Source: an uncultured Bacteroidales bacterium (lineage in GTDB: Bacteria; Bacteroidota; Bacteroidia; Bacteroidales; P3). From it: 64,000 bases of DNA. The stretch lies in assembly GCA_900316055.1 (NCBI GenBank), contig ONBK01000001.1, positions 1 to 64,000 on the forward strand, read 5' to 3'. The notes beneath the pieces are model-generated. The model saw nothing but the letters and a program-made list of their open reading frames with translations, was not told the DNA's origin and did no database searches. Shown here piece by piece: positions 8,660 to 16,004 of this stretch. The stretch's first letter is position 1, and every line of letters begins with the position of its first letter. A program made the position numbers and the translations under genes.

Positions 8660-9490
8660 ATGGATTTACCCAAAATTCACTCCATCACAAAGAAGATTTT
8701 CGTGGCGCTGGTAGGCGGCTTTCTACTCGTCTTCCTGTTGTTCCACATGACGGCCAACCTCCTCATTCTGCGACATGACGGTGGCGAATGGTATTCCGCA
8801 TTCTGTCACTTCATGGGCAGCAACTTGCTGGTAAAGATTGCCGAGATTGGTCTGCTGGGTGTCATTGCCCTGCACATCCTGCTCACCGTCTGGCTGGCCA
8901 TCACCAACCGATTGGCACGTCCCACACGCTACCACCAGCGTTCGAAAAGCAAGACGCATCCCGGCTCCAAGCTGATGATTTGGACCGGTGTGCTTATCTT
9001 GGCCTGCATCGCCATCCACTTCTACGACTTCTACTTCGTCAAGGTGGGCCTCGTCAAGGGCGAATACATGGTCAAAGTGGAGAACCTCTCCAAACTCAAT
9101 GAAAAAGCCATGGCTGACGAGGATGTGGCAGCCGTGTTCTATCGCGGATTTGAAGAGGGCAATATCAGTCCCGACGGCAAATGGCTGCACCACATCACCT
9201 ACGAGGAGCGCACCCTGCTGAAGGACCGTGCCCCCGAAGCGGACCCTGAACCCGATTTCTACTACATGACCCGCGAGAAGTTCAGCCACCTGCATATCGT
9301 CATCGGCTACCTCTTCTTCTTCCTCGTCATCTTCTTCCACCTCACCCATGCCTTCCCCTCGGTCTTCCAGACCCTCGGCCTGAACAACTACAAGTACAAC
9401 AAAGCCATCGAGGTCCTCGGCAAAATCTACACCTGGATTGTCGTCCTCGGCTTCGCCTGTGTACCCATATTGGTCTACCTTGGCCTTTAA
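8660..9490 (+). CDS. sdhC: Succinate dehydrogenase/fumarate reductase cytochrome b subunit
   Basis: This is the single membrane anchor of a B-type (C-A-B) succinate:quinone oxidoreductase, a di-haem five-helix protein that exchanges electrons with menaquinone. The 276-residue product has five hydrophobic segments (about residues 14-36, 60-82, 108-128, 210-235, 250-274) with His residues in or beside them as candidate haem ligands, for example FHMTANLL near the first helix and FHLTHAFPS in the fourth. The gene order C-A-B and the short gap to sdhA support the call. In fermentative Bacteroidales this complex mostly runs as fumarate reductase. Confidence 0.93.
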   Translation: MDLPKIHSITKKIFVALVGGFLLVFLLFHMTANLLILRHDGGEWYSAFCHFMGSNLLVKIAEIGLLGVIALHILLTVWLAITNRLARPTRYHQRSKSKTHPGSKLMIWTGVLILACIAIHFYDFYFVKVGLVKGEYMVKVENLSKLNEKAMADEDVAAVFYRGFEEGNISPDGKWLHHITYEERTLLKDRAPEADPEPDFYYMTREKFSHLHIVIGYLFFFLVIFFHLTHAFPSVFQTLGLNNYKYNKAIEVLGKIYTWIVVLGFACVPILVYLGL

Positions 9491-9512
9491 ACATTGAACC
9501 ATAAACCTTAAA

Positions 9513-11477
9513 ATGATGAAATTAGACTCCAAGATACCCGAAGGTCCTCTTAGTCAAAAATGGACCAATTATAAAGCCAGTCAAAAACTGGTGAACCCGG
9601 CCAACAAGCGCAAGCTCGACATCATTGTCGTCGGTACCGGCCTGGCCGGTGCCTCGGCCGCCGCCTCGCTCGGCGCCCTGGGATTCCATGTGGACATCTT
9701 CTGCATCCAGGACTCGCCGCGCCGCGCCCACTCCATCGCCGCCCAGGGCGGTATCAATGCCGCCAAGAACTATCAGAATGACGGCGACAGCGTGGAGCGT
9801 CTCTTCAAGGACACCATCAAGGGCGGCGACTACCGTGCCCGCGAGGCCAACGTCTATCGTCTGGCCGAGGTGAGTGGCGATATCATCGACCAGTGTGTGG
9901 CTCAAGGAGTGCCCTTCGCCCGTGACTATAGCGGCCTGCTCGACAACCGCTCCTTCGGCGGCGCACAGGTGAGCCGCACCTTCTACGCCCGCGGCCAGAC
10001 GGGTCAGCAGCTGCTACTGGGTGCCTACGGCGCCTTGAGCCGCGAGATTGCCCGTGGCACCGTGGTGCTGCACGAGCGCCACGAGATGATGGACCTCGTC
10101 ATCAAGGACGGTAGAGCTAGAGGTATCATAGTGAGAAACCTCGTCACCGGCGAGCTGGAGCGCTATGCCGCCCATGCCGTAGTGGTGGCCACCGGTGGCT
10201 ACGGCAACGTCTACTACCTGAGCACCAACGCCATGAACAGCAACGGCTCCGCCGCCTGGGTCTGCCACCGTCGCGGCGCCGCCTTTGCCAACCCCTGCTA
10301 CGTGCAAATCCACCCCACCTGCATCCCCGTCCACGGCGACTACCAGTCGAAGCTCACGCTGATGAGCGAGTCGCTGCGTAACGACGGCCGCATTTGGGTC
10401 CCCAAGAAAAAAGAGGATGCCGAGGCCATCCGTGCCGGAAAGAAAGGTCCCAACGACATCCCCGAAGAGGAGCGCGACTACTACCTGGAGCGCCGCTACC
10501 CCGCCTTCGGCAACCTCGTGCCGCGCGACGTCGCCAGCCGCGCCGCCAAGGAGCGCTGCGATGCCGGCTACGGCGTAGGTCCCACCGGTCTGGCCGTCTA
10601 CCTCGACTTCGCCGACGCCATCAAGCGTCTCGGCCGCGATGTCGTGGAGCAGAAATACGGCAACCTCTTCCAGATGTACTATAAGATTGTCGACGTAGAC
10701 CCCTACGAGAACCCGATGATGATCTACCCCGCCGTACACTACACCATGGGCGGCCTGTGGGTCGACTACGAGTTGCAGACCACCATCCCCGGCCTCTTCG
10801 CCGCCGGCGAAGCCAACTTCAGCGACCACGGCGCCAACCGCCTCGGTGCCTCCGCACTGATGCAGGGTCTGGCCGACGGCTACTTCGTGCTGCCTTACAC
10901 GCTGCAAAACTACCTCGCCGACCAAATCTACGTGGGCAAAATCAAGGCCGAAGGCCCTGAATTCGACGAGGCAGAAGCCGCCGTGCGCGCCCGCCTCGAT
11001 GGCCTCATGAAAGTCTCAGAAACCTCTGAGCACTCTGAACAATCAGACCATTCGGTGGACTTCTACCACAAGGCCCTTGGCCGCATCATGTGGGAGTACT
11101 GCGGCATGGCCCGCAGCAAGGAGAGCCTCGCCACCGCCATCGAGAAAATTGCCGAACTGGAAGCCGACTTCTACCAGCATGTCTTCATCCCCGGCAAGGC
11201 CATCGAGATGAACCCCGAACTGGAGAAAGCCTACCGCCTCGAGGATTACTTCGAACTGGCACGCCTCATCGTGGCCGACGCCACTCAGCGCGAGGAGAGC
11301 TGTGGCGGCCACTTCCGCGTGGAACATCAGACCGAGGATGGCGAGACTCAGCGCGATGACGAGAACTTCATGTTCGTCGCCGCCTGGGAGTACCAGGGTC
11401 ACGACAAGCCCGAAGTGATGTACAAGGAAGAACTCAACTACGAGCATATCCAGATTGTTAAAAGGAATTATAAATAA
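9513..11477 (+). CDS. sdhA: Succinate dehydrogenase/fumarate reductase flavoprotein subunit
   Basis: This is the catalytic FAD subunit. GTGLAGAS at residues 41-48 is the dinucleotide-binding loop, His73 in [11 protein letters not shown] is the expected covalent FAD attachment, and HPTC and [10 protein letters not shown] are active-site and FAD motifs of the family. Its 654 residues are normal for B-type enzymes. Residues about 499-515 ([13 protein letters not shown]) are a low-complexity insertion, encoded by a CTCTGA/ATCAGA-type microrepeat at about 11008-11056, at a position that is not catalytic. The gene is followed by a 143-base gap full of repeats before sdhB. Confidence 0.95.
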   Translation: MMKLDSKIPEGPLSQKWTNYKASQKLVNPANKRKLDIIVVGTGLAGASAAASLGALGFHVDIFCIQDSPRRAHSIAAQGGINAAKNYQNDGDSVERLFKDTIKGGDYRAREANVYRLAEVSGDIIDQCVAQGVPFARDYSGLLDNRSFGGAQVSRTFYARGQTGQQLLLGAYGALSREIARGTVVLHERHEMMDLVIKDGRARGIIVRNLVTGELERYAAHAVVVATGGYGNVYYLSTNAMNSNGSAAWVCHRRGAAFANPCYVQIHPTCIPVHGDYQSKLTLMSESLRNDGRIWVPKKKEDAEAIRAGKKGPNDIPEEERDYYLERRYPAFGNLVPRDVASRAAKERCDAGYGVGPTGLAVYLDFADAIKRLGRDVVEQKYGNLFQMYYKIVDVDPYENPMMIYPAVHYTMGGLWVDYELQTTIPGLFAAGEANFSDHGANRLGASALMQGLADGYFVLPYTLQNYLADQIYVGKIKAEGPEFDEAEAAVRARLDGLMKVSETSEHSEQSDHSVDFYHKALGRIMWEYCGMARSKESLATAIEKIAELEADFYQHVFIPGKAIEMNPELEKAYRLEDYFELARLIVADATQREESCGGHFRVEHQTEDGETQRDDENFMFVAAWEYQGHDKPEVMYKEELNYEHIQIVKRNYK

Positions 11478-11606
11478 AGTAGTTAAGTAGACAGTAGTTA
11501 AGTAGTTAAGACAATAGCCCTAGCCGACAACAGCGACAATTGCATTTGTCTTAACTACTGCCCGAAGGGCGAGCGAAGCGATAACTACTTACCTACTTAA
11601 CTACAA
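11478..11606 (+). repeat. Composite dispersed repeat, copy B
   Basis: The first 39 bases equal the repeat at 4695-4733. Further on, TTGTCTTAACTACT (11549-11562) and CTACTTAACTAC (11594-11605) are inverted copies of its parts. Between them lies a GCCCGAAGGGCGAGCGAAGCG hairpin-like insert, so the gap holds an inverted-repeat structure in the middle of the sdh operon. Confidence 0.8.
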
Positions 11607-11620
11607 AAAAAGAGACAACA

Positions 11621-12379
11621 ATGAAGTTTACATTACATATCTGGCGCCAAGAAAACGCCCACGCCAAAGGCCACTTCGAGACCTACGAGATTGACAACAT
11701 CAGTGCCGACTGCTCGTTCCTCGAGATGCTAGACCAGCTCAATGAGAAGCTTATCAACGACAAGATAGCCCACCCCGTCTGCTTCGACAACGACTGCCGC
11801 GAGGGCATCTGTGGCATGTGTGGCCTCTACATCAACGGCCGTCCCCACGGCAACGACGACGGCGTCACCACCTGCCAGCTCCACATGCGCCACTTCAATG
11901 ATGGCGACGAAATTTGGGTGGAGCCCTGGCGCGCAAAGGCGTTCCCCATCATCCGCGACCTCGTGGTAGACCGCACGGCCTTCGACAAAATCATCCAAGC
12001 CGGTGGCTACATCAGCGCCACCACCGGCGGCGTGCCAGACGCCAACAACATCCTCGTCCCGAAGCACAAGGCCGACCAGGCCATGGATGCCGCCGCCTGC
12101 ATCGGTTGCGGTGCCTGTGTGGCGGCCTGCAAGAACGCCAGCGCCATGCTCTTCGTCGGCGCCAAGGTGAGCCATCTCGCCCTCCTGCCCCAGGGCAAGC
12201 CCGAGGCGCAGGACCGCGTGAAGAAGATGGTGTGCAAGATGGACGAGCTCGGCTTTGGTTCCTGCACCAACACCTACGCCTGCGAGGCCGAATGCCCAAA
12301 GCAAATCAAACGACAAAACATCGCACGCCTCAACCGAGGCTGGATAGCACAGGCTTTCGGACGCGATCGCAGGGATTAA
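11621..12379 (+). CDS. sdhB: Succinate dehydrogenase/fumarate reductase iron-sulfur subunit
   Basis: This is the electron-transfer subunit between the flavin and the membrane haems. The 252-residue product has a 2Fe-2S motif (CREGICGMC with a distant TTC), a first cysteine cluster [15 protein letters not shown] and a second one, [15 protein letters not shown], which together bind the 4Fe-4S and 3Fe-4S (or second 4Fe-4S) centres. The motifs and spacing fit the B-type SdhB/FrdB family. It is the last gene of the operon; a strong terminator follows at 12395. Confidence 0.95.
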   Translation: MKFTLHIWRQENAHAKGHFETYEIDNISADCSFLEMLDQLNEKLINDKIAHPVCFDNDCREGICGMCGLYINGRPHGNDDGVTTCQLHMRHFNDGDEIWVEPWRAKAFPIIRDLVVDRTAFDKIIQAGGYISATTGGVPDANNILVPKHKADQAMDAAACIGCGACVAACKNASAMLFVGAKVSHLALLPQGKPEAQDRVKKMVCKMDELGFGSCTNTYACEAECPKQIKRQNIARLNRGWIAQAFGRDRRD

Positions 12380-12394
12380 TCCAAAGCAAATTTC

Positions 12395-12440
12395 ATGGGA
12401 GCTTTTCACCACTTTTAGTGAGGCTCCCATTTCTTTTTTT
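12395..12440 (+). terminator. Rho-independent terminator of the sdhCAB operon
   Basis: ATGGGAGC (12395-12402) pairs with GCTCCCAT (12423-12430); an inner TCAC/GTGA extends the stem. A T-rich tail TTCTTTTTTT follows. Confidence 0.9.
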
Positions 12441-12445
12441 GTTCG

Positions 12446-12453
12446 TAATTTTG
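12446..12453 (+). promoter_or_regulatory. Candidate -7 promoter element for the cation efflux gene
   Basis: TAATTTTG followed by C matches TAnnTTTG. It lies directly after the sdh terminator and 57 bases before the next start codon. Confidence 0.5.
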
Positions 12454-12509
12454 CAAACTGAAAAAACAAATCTCAATCAGATTGTAAAAGATTAAAAAAG
12501 AAAAGCAAT

Positions 12510-13451
12510 ATGGAACACGAACATCACCATCACGAACATGAGCATGACCATCACGGCCACCATCATCACCACGCACACGCGATAGAAAAGTTGTCTACAA
12601 TCTATATTGTAGCCGTCGCACTCAACTTAGCCTTCGTCATCGTCGAGGTCGTTGCCGGTATCTTAGGCAACAGCATCGGCCTCCTCTCCGATGCGGGTCA
12701 CAACCTCAGCGACGTCTTCTCGCTAATCCTCGCCATGATAGCACTGAAACTGGCTTCCAGCCACGCCACCAAGCGCTTCACCTATGGCCACCGCAAGGCC
12801 TCGGTGCTCATCTCGCTGCTCAACGCCATCATCCTCCTCGTCGCCGTGGGCGCCATCATTGTAGAGAGTGTGGAGAAGTTCTTCACCCCTGCAGAAGTCA
12901 ACGGCACTCTCATCATTTGGACCGCCACCGTGGGTATCGTCATCAACGGTGTCACCGCCTGGGTTCTCAGTCGTCAAAACCAGCACGACATCAACACTCG
13001 TGGTGCTTTCCTCCACATGCTGGCCGATACGCTGGTATCAGTAGGTGTAGTGGTCTCCGGCATCATCATCAACTATACTGGCTGGACCATCGTCGACCCA
13101 ATCATCGGTATCGTCATCGCCATAGTAATACTTATAAGCACTTGGAGTCTGCTCTCCGAGAGCCTCCGAATGAGCACAGATGCCGTACCCGAGGGATTTG
13201 ATGTCGATGACATCAAGAAAAAAATTGAAAGTCAAGAGGGTGTCCTCAACGTCCACCACATGCATATCTGGGCTATCTCCACCACCGAGACGGCGCTCAC
13301 CTGCCATATCGTCATCCCCGAAGCTTCGATGCTCGAAGAGGTCACCGACCGTGTCAAGGAGATGCTCGACGGACTCGGCATCCACCACAGCACACTGGAA
13401 CTTGAAACAAACAGCAGCCACTGCCACGATCACGACTGCTGCACTCGATAG
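12510..13451 (+). CDS. Cation diffusion facilitator (zinc/cobalt/cadmium efflux, CzcD type)
   Basis: The product exports divalent metal ions across the inner membrane in exchange for protons. The 313 residues start with a histidine-rich metal-binding tail (first 26 residues, about half His). Six membrane segments follow. The SDAGHNLSDV motif in the second helix and the HMLADTLVSVGV motif in the fifth carry the four His/Asp transport-site ligands of the family. A cytoplasmic ferredoxin-like domain (residues about 215-290) follows, and the extreme C-terminus has more His and Cys (CHDHDCC). It is convergent with the radical-SAM gene and overlaps it by 22 bases. Confidence 0.93.
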   Translation: MEHEHHHHEHEHDHHGHHHHHAHAIEKLSTIYIVAVALNLAFVIVEVVAGILGNSIGLLSDAGHNLSDVFSLILAMIALKLASSHATKRFTYGHRKASVLISLLNAIILLVAVGAIIVESVEKFFTPAEVNGTLIIWTATVGIVINGVTAWVLSRQNQHDINTRGAFLHMLADTLVSVGVVVSGIIINYTGWTIVDPIIGIVIAIVILISTWSLLSESLRMSTDAVPEGFDVDDIKKKIESQEGVLNVHHMHIWAISTTETALTCHIVIPEASMLEEVTDRVKEMLDGLGIHHSTLELETNSSHCHDHDCCTR

Positions 13452-14047
13452 GTGAAGCGGTCGATGTGGGTGACACCCATCTTCATAAGGCGTTCCACCG
13501 TACTGTCACAGTCATCTTCAGTGTTGAAATCAGGAATCAATGGGACTCGGACAATCACATGCTCGGGTCCCATTTTATGTATCAGCCATTTGAGGTTATC
13601 CCATGCCCGCTGCGCGTCGCCACCCGTGTAGGCGCGGTAGATATCAGAATTGCTCTCCTTAATGTCGACGATGAAATCACCCACCACCTTGGCGGCCTGC
13701 TCCACCGCCTCGCGCGGCACCTGCAGCGAGGTCTCCGCCGTGAGGTTCCACCCCTTGCCGCAAAGTTCCTTGAACTCGGTAAGAAAATCCACCCTCAGCA
13801 ACGGCTCGCCACCGCCGAAGCAAACACCGCCACCCGTGGCGATAAAGTAGAGATTGTCCACCCCCACATAATTATATAGCTGTTGTGGCGTGTAGCGCGG
13901 CAAGTCGTCCGGAGCCTCCAAACAGCGGTGGTTGAGACAATATTTGCAGCGAAGCGGACAGCCATGGAAGGCCGCCAGCGTGGTCACCCCCACCCCATCG
14001 ATGCCCAACCGATGCCGGTCAATGCCTATAAACGGTACGCTATTCAA
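13430..14047 (-). CDS. Small radical-SAM 4Fe-4S protein (activase-like)
   Basis: The 205-residue product carries the radical-SAM cluster motif CPLRCKYC (CX3CX2C) and a GGGVCFGGGEPLL region matching the SAM-binding GGE motif. Size and motif order resemble glycyl-radical enzyme activases and related small radical-SAM proteins, but no glycyl-radical enzyme lies next to it, so the substrate is unknown. The longest reading starts with TTG at 14047. That start lies at the edge of an AATTGAAAATTGAAA microrepeat, so the true start is uncertain. The 3' end overlaps the end of the convergent efflux gene. Confidence 0.75.
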   Translation of the reverse strand: MNSVPFIGIDRHRLGIDGVGVTTLAAFHGCPLRCKYCLNHRCLEAPDDLPRYTPQQLYNYVGVDNLYFIATGGGVCFGGGEPLLRVDFLTEFKELCGKGWNLTAETSLQVPREAVEQAAKVVGDFIVDIKESNSDIYRAYTGGDAQRAWDNLKWLIHKMGPEHVIVRVPLIPDFNTEDDCDSTVERLMKMGVTHIDRFTYRVQQS

Positions 14048-14061
14048 ATTGAAAATTGAAA

Positions 14062-14784
14062 TTAATACTGTATTCTTAGCGGTACACCCTGAATCTCGGT
14101 ATTCGTACCACCTTCGGGACCTATCTCGATGATGGGGGTAGAACCACCCTCGATAATCACTTCACCCAGCGTCGTTGCGCTGGGTTCTAACAGAATATCC
14201 TCCATCTCTATTCGTTTCTTACCTTCAGGTATGGTGATACCTGTCTGGACGTATTTATAATAACCCACGGTCGCTATTTCCAAATCAAGGACTCCTGAGG
14301 GAACCGAGATAGTGAAGATGCCGTCGAAGTCGGTCACGCCACACGTCACCTGTTTGCCGTCCTGCTTGATGGCAACATTGACAAACGGCAGCGGCTCTTT
14401 TGTCTTGCTGTCTTTTATCACTCCTATCAGCTTGGCATTGAACGGTTTCCGCGTCGCATCTTCGGACACCACACGCTGTGTCCCTGCCGCGCCAGCCGTC
14501 CCCTCCTGGGAGGGGTCAGGGGTGGGTGTCACCGACTGCGCCTTCGCGCCATTGCTCACCGCCAGCGTCAGCGCCAGTCCCGCCACTTTAGCCACCTTGC
14601 CAAGCTTGATACGCTTCGCCAACTCGTTCTCCAGATACCGCACCTCGCTCTCACAACGCGGACAAGTCCCCTTGCAGGGGCCCTGGTAGGTGCATTCCGG
14701 AATTTCCAGCGCAATATCATTCTCTTCCGCGATCTGACGGCGGACGGCTTTTAATTCCTTGCAAATATCCTTGCCTCGCTTCAT
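14062..14784 (-). CDS. Cys-rich leader plus carboxypeptidase-regulatory-like domain protein
   Basis: Residues 1-56 form a leader with a C-X5-C-X3-C-X2-C motif (CTYQGPCKGTCPRC) that resembles a small metal-binding knuckle. A hydrophobic segment follows (about 62-82). A linker read from a GC-rich palindromic repeat comes next (residues about 84-94, PTPDPSQEG). Residues about 116-205 look like a carboxypeptidase-D regulatory beta-sandwich (LIGVIKDSKTKEPLPFVNV, then TDFDGIFTIS). The leader is nearly the same as in the next gene upstream (14815-15702), so the two are paralogues joined to different C-terminal domains. A role in the envelope, perhaps TonB-associated, is likely but inferred. A 30-base microrepeat separates the two genes. 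Confidence 0.7.
   Translation of the reverse strand: MKRGKDICKELKAVRRQIAEENDIALEIPECTYQGPCKGTCPRCESEVRYLENELAKRIKLGKVAKVAGLALTLAVSNGAKAQSVTPTPDPSQEGTAGAAGTQRVVSEDATRKPFNAKLIGVIKDSKTKEPLPFVNVAIKQDGKQVTCGVTDFDGIFTISVPSGVLDLEIATVGYYKYVQTGITIPEGKKRIEMEDILLEPSATTLGEVIIEGGSTPIIEIGPEGGTNTEIQGVPLRIQY
14491..14532. repeat. GC-rich palindromic repeat inside a coding region (copy 1)
   Basis: CCCCTCCTGGGAGGGG is a near-perfect palindrome flanked by GGTCAGGGGTGGGTG. The same core recurs at 15401-15450 in the neighbouring paralogue. In both genes it is read in frame as the PSQEG-containing linker after the membrane segment. Confidence 0.85.
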
Positions 14785-14814
14785 AACTCTTAATTCTTAA
14801 CTCTTAATTCTTAA

Positions 14815-15702
14815 TTATTTCACTATCACCTTCACCCCGTCGACCTTCATCTGCTGTGTGGGGGCATTGGGGCCTTTCATGGCCTCGACAGAATCGTCGA
14901 AGGGGCGTTGCACTGTCTCTATAGGTGCCATTCCTTCGATAATTCGTGGACGGTCCTCTGGCAACACAAATTCTACAGGCAGGTTGAAATACACACGCAC
15001 CGGTTTCCCCGGCTGTTGCTCACCAGGTTTCCACTTTGGCATCAGATTCACCACACGCAGCGCCTCTCGTCCACAGCCACCGCCGATATCACGAAGGATG
15101 CGGGGATTGGTGATGCTTCCGTCTTCTTCCACAACGAAGTTGACATACACCTTGCCCTCAATCGCGTTCTCCAACGCTAGCCGAGGGTACTGTAAATTGT
15201 CTTGGATAAACTTGTACATTGCCTCAATGCCACCGGGAAACTCAGGTTGGATCTCTTCCACCACACCCAAAAGAACCGACTCGTCTGGCGGTGGCGGGAC
15301 ATTCTCCACATCACCGCAGACTTCAATCTCACCCAAATCCGGCACATTGATAATCTCGGAAGGTCCTTCCGGTACCTCCGGCCTTGCGCCGTCGACCGCG
15401 TCAGCCGTCCCCTCCTGGGAGGGGTGCCCGGAGGGCGGGGTGGGTCCCCCTTGCGGCTGTCCTCCTCCACACGAAGCCAACCCCAGCGCCAGTCCCGCCA
15501 CGGTGGCCACCTTGCCCATTTTCAAGCGGTTGGCAAGGCTATTCTCCAGATAGCGCACCTCTGCCTCGCACCGCGGACAGGTGCCGCGGCAGGGCCCTTG
15601 GTAGGTGCATTCCTTGATTTCCAACGGGATGTCATTCTCCTCCGCAATCTTGCGGCGGACAGCTTTAAGCTCTTTACATATATATTTGCCTCGGTTCATC
15701 AT
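14815..15702 (-). CDS. TonB-like energy transducer with Cys-rich leader
   Basis: The 295-residue product starts with the same leader as 14062-14784: KYICKELKAVRRKIAEEND, then a CTYQGPCRGTCPRC cysteine knuckle, then a hydrophobic segment (about residues 66-80). The linker is encoded in part by the same palindromic repeat (PPSGHPSQEG). Residues about 150-250 form a TonB C-terminal domain (FPGGIEAMYKFIQDNLQYP, then EGKVYVNFVVEEDG, and WKPGEQQPGKPVRV). TonB domains contact outer-membrane receptors and pass on proton-motive force. No ExbB/ExbD genes are in view. Candidate promoter TATTTTTG lies on the minus strand at 15745-15752. Confidence 0.8.
   Translation of the reverse strand: MMNRGKYICKELKAVRRKIAEENDIPLEIKECTYQGPCRGTCPRCEAEVRYLENSLANRLKMGKVATVAGLALGLASCGGGQPQGGPTPPSGHPSQEGTADAVDGARPEVPEGPSEIINVPDLGEIEVCGDVENVPPPPDESVLLGVVEEIQPEFPGGIEAMYKFIQDNLQYPRLALENAIEGKVYVNFVVEEDGSITNPRILRDIGGGCGREALRVVNLMPKWKPGEQQPGKPVRVYFNLPVEFVLPEDRPRIIEGMAPIETVQRPFDDSVEAMKGPNAPTQQMKVDGVKVIVK
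15401..15450. repeat. GC-rich palindromic repeat inside a coding region (copy 2)
   Basis: TCAGCCGTCCCCTCCTGGGA starts this copy, which then reads AGGGG and continues with a GCCCGGAGGGCGGGG variant of the downstream half. It encodes the linker of the TonB-like protein. Confidence 0.85.
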
Positions 15703-15779
15703 ATTACAATAACGCCAAAAAACAAAAAAAATTGCCCATTACAACAAAAATACAACAAACTGAAAACCAACAAAATAAC

Positions 15780-15905
15780 AATTCGGTCGGAGATAATACA
15801 TAACAGACTGATACTAAGCACCATGTCCGTACCAACTCTGTATCATCTCCGTATCAACTCCGACCCATCTCCGACCGGGGTCGGAGATGGTACGTCGGAG
15901 GTGCC
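15780..15905. repeat. Intergenic repeat block with 12-bp perfect inverted repeat
   Basis: This fills most of the 302-base gap between divergent genes. It holds tandem variants of the word CTCCGTATCAA, followed by CCATCTCCGACC (15865-15876), two bases, and its exact reverse complement (15879-15890). No T-run follows, so it is not a typical terminator. The DPP-IV promoter lies just after it. Confidence 0.8.
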
Positions 15906-15961
15906 GTGAGGGTTCGGTGTCGGGGGCAACAATTTCTTTTCGCAGTATCAAAAAAAATATG

Positions 15962-15969
15962 TATATTTG
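15962..15969 (+). promoter_or_regulatory. Candidate -7 promoter element for the DPP-IV gene
   Basis: TATATTTG followed by C, 36 bases before the chosen start at 16005. Confidence 0.6.
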
Positions 15970-16004
15970 CATTTTTGAACATATATAAAAACTCCTGCAC
16001 TAAG

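Noticed and set aside
15906..16004. Earlier in-frame start for the DPP-IV gene
   Set aside because: The extra 33 codons cover the -7 promoter element and precede a clear signal peptide that starts at 16005.
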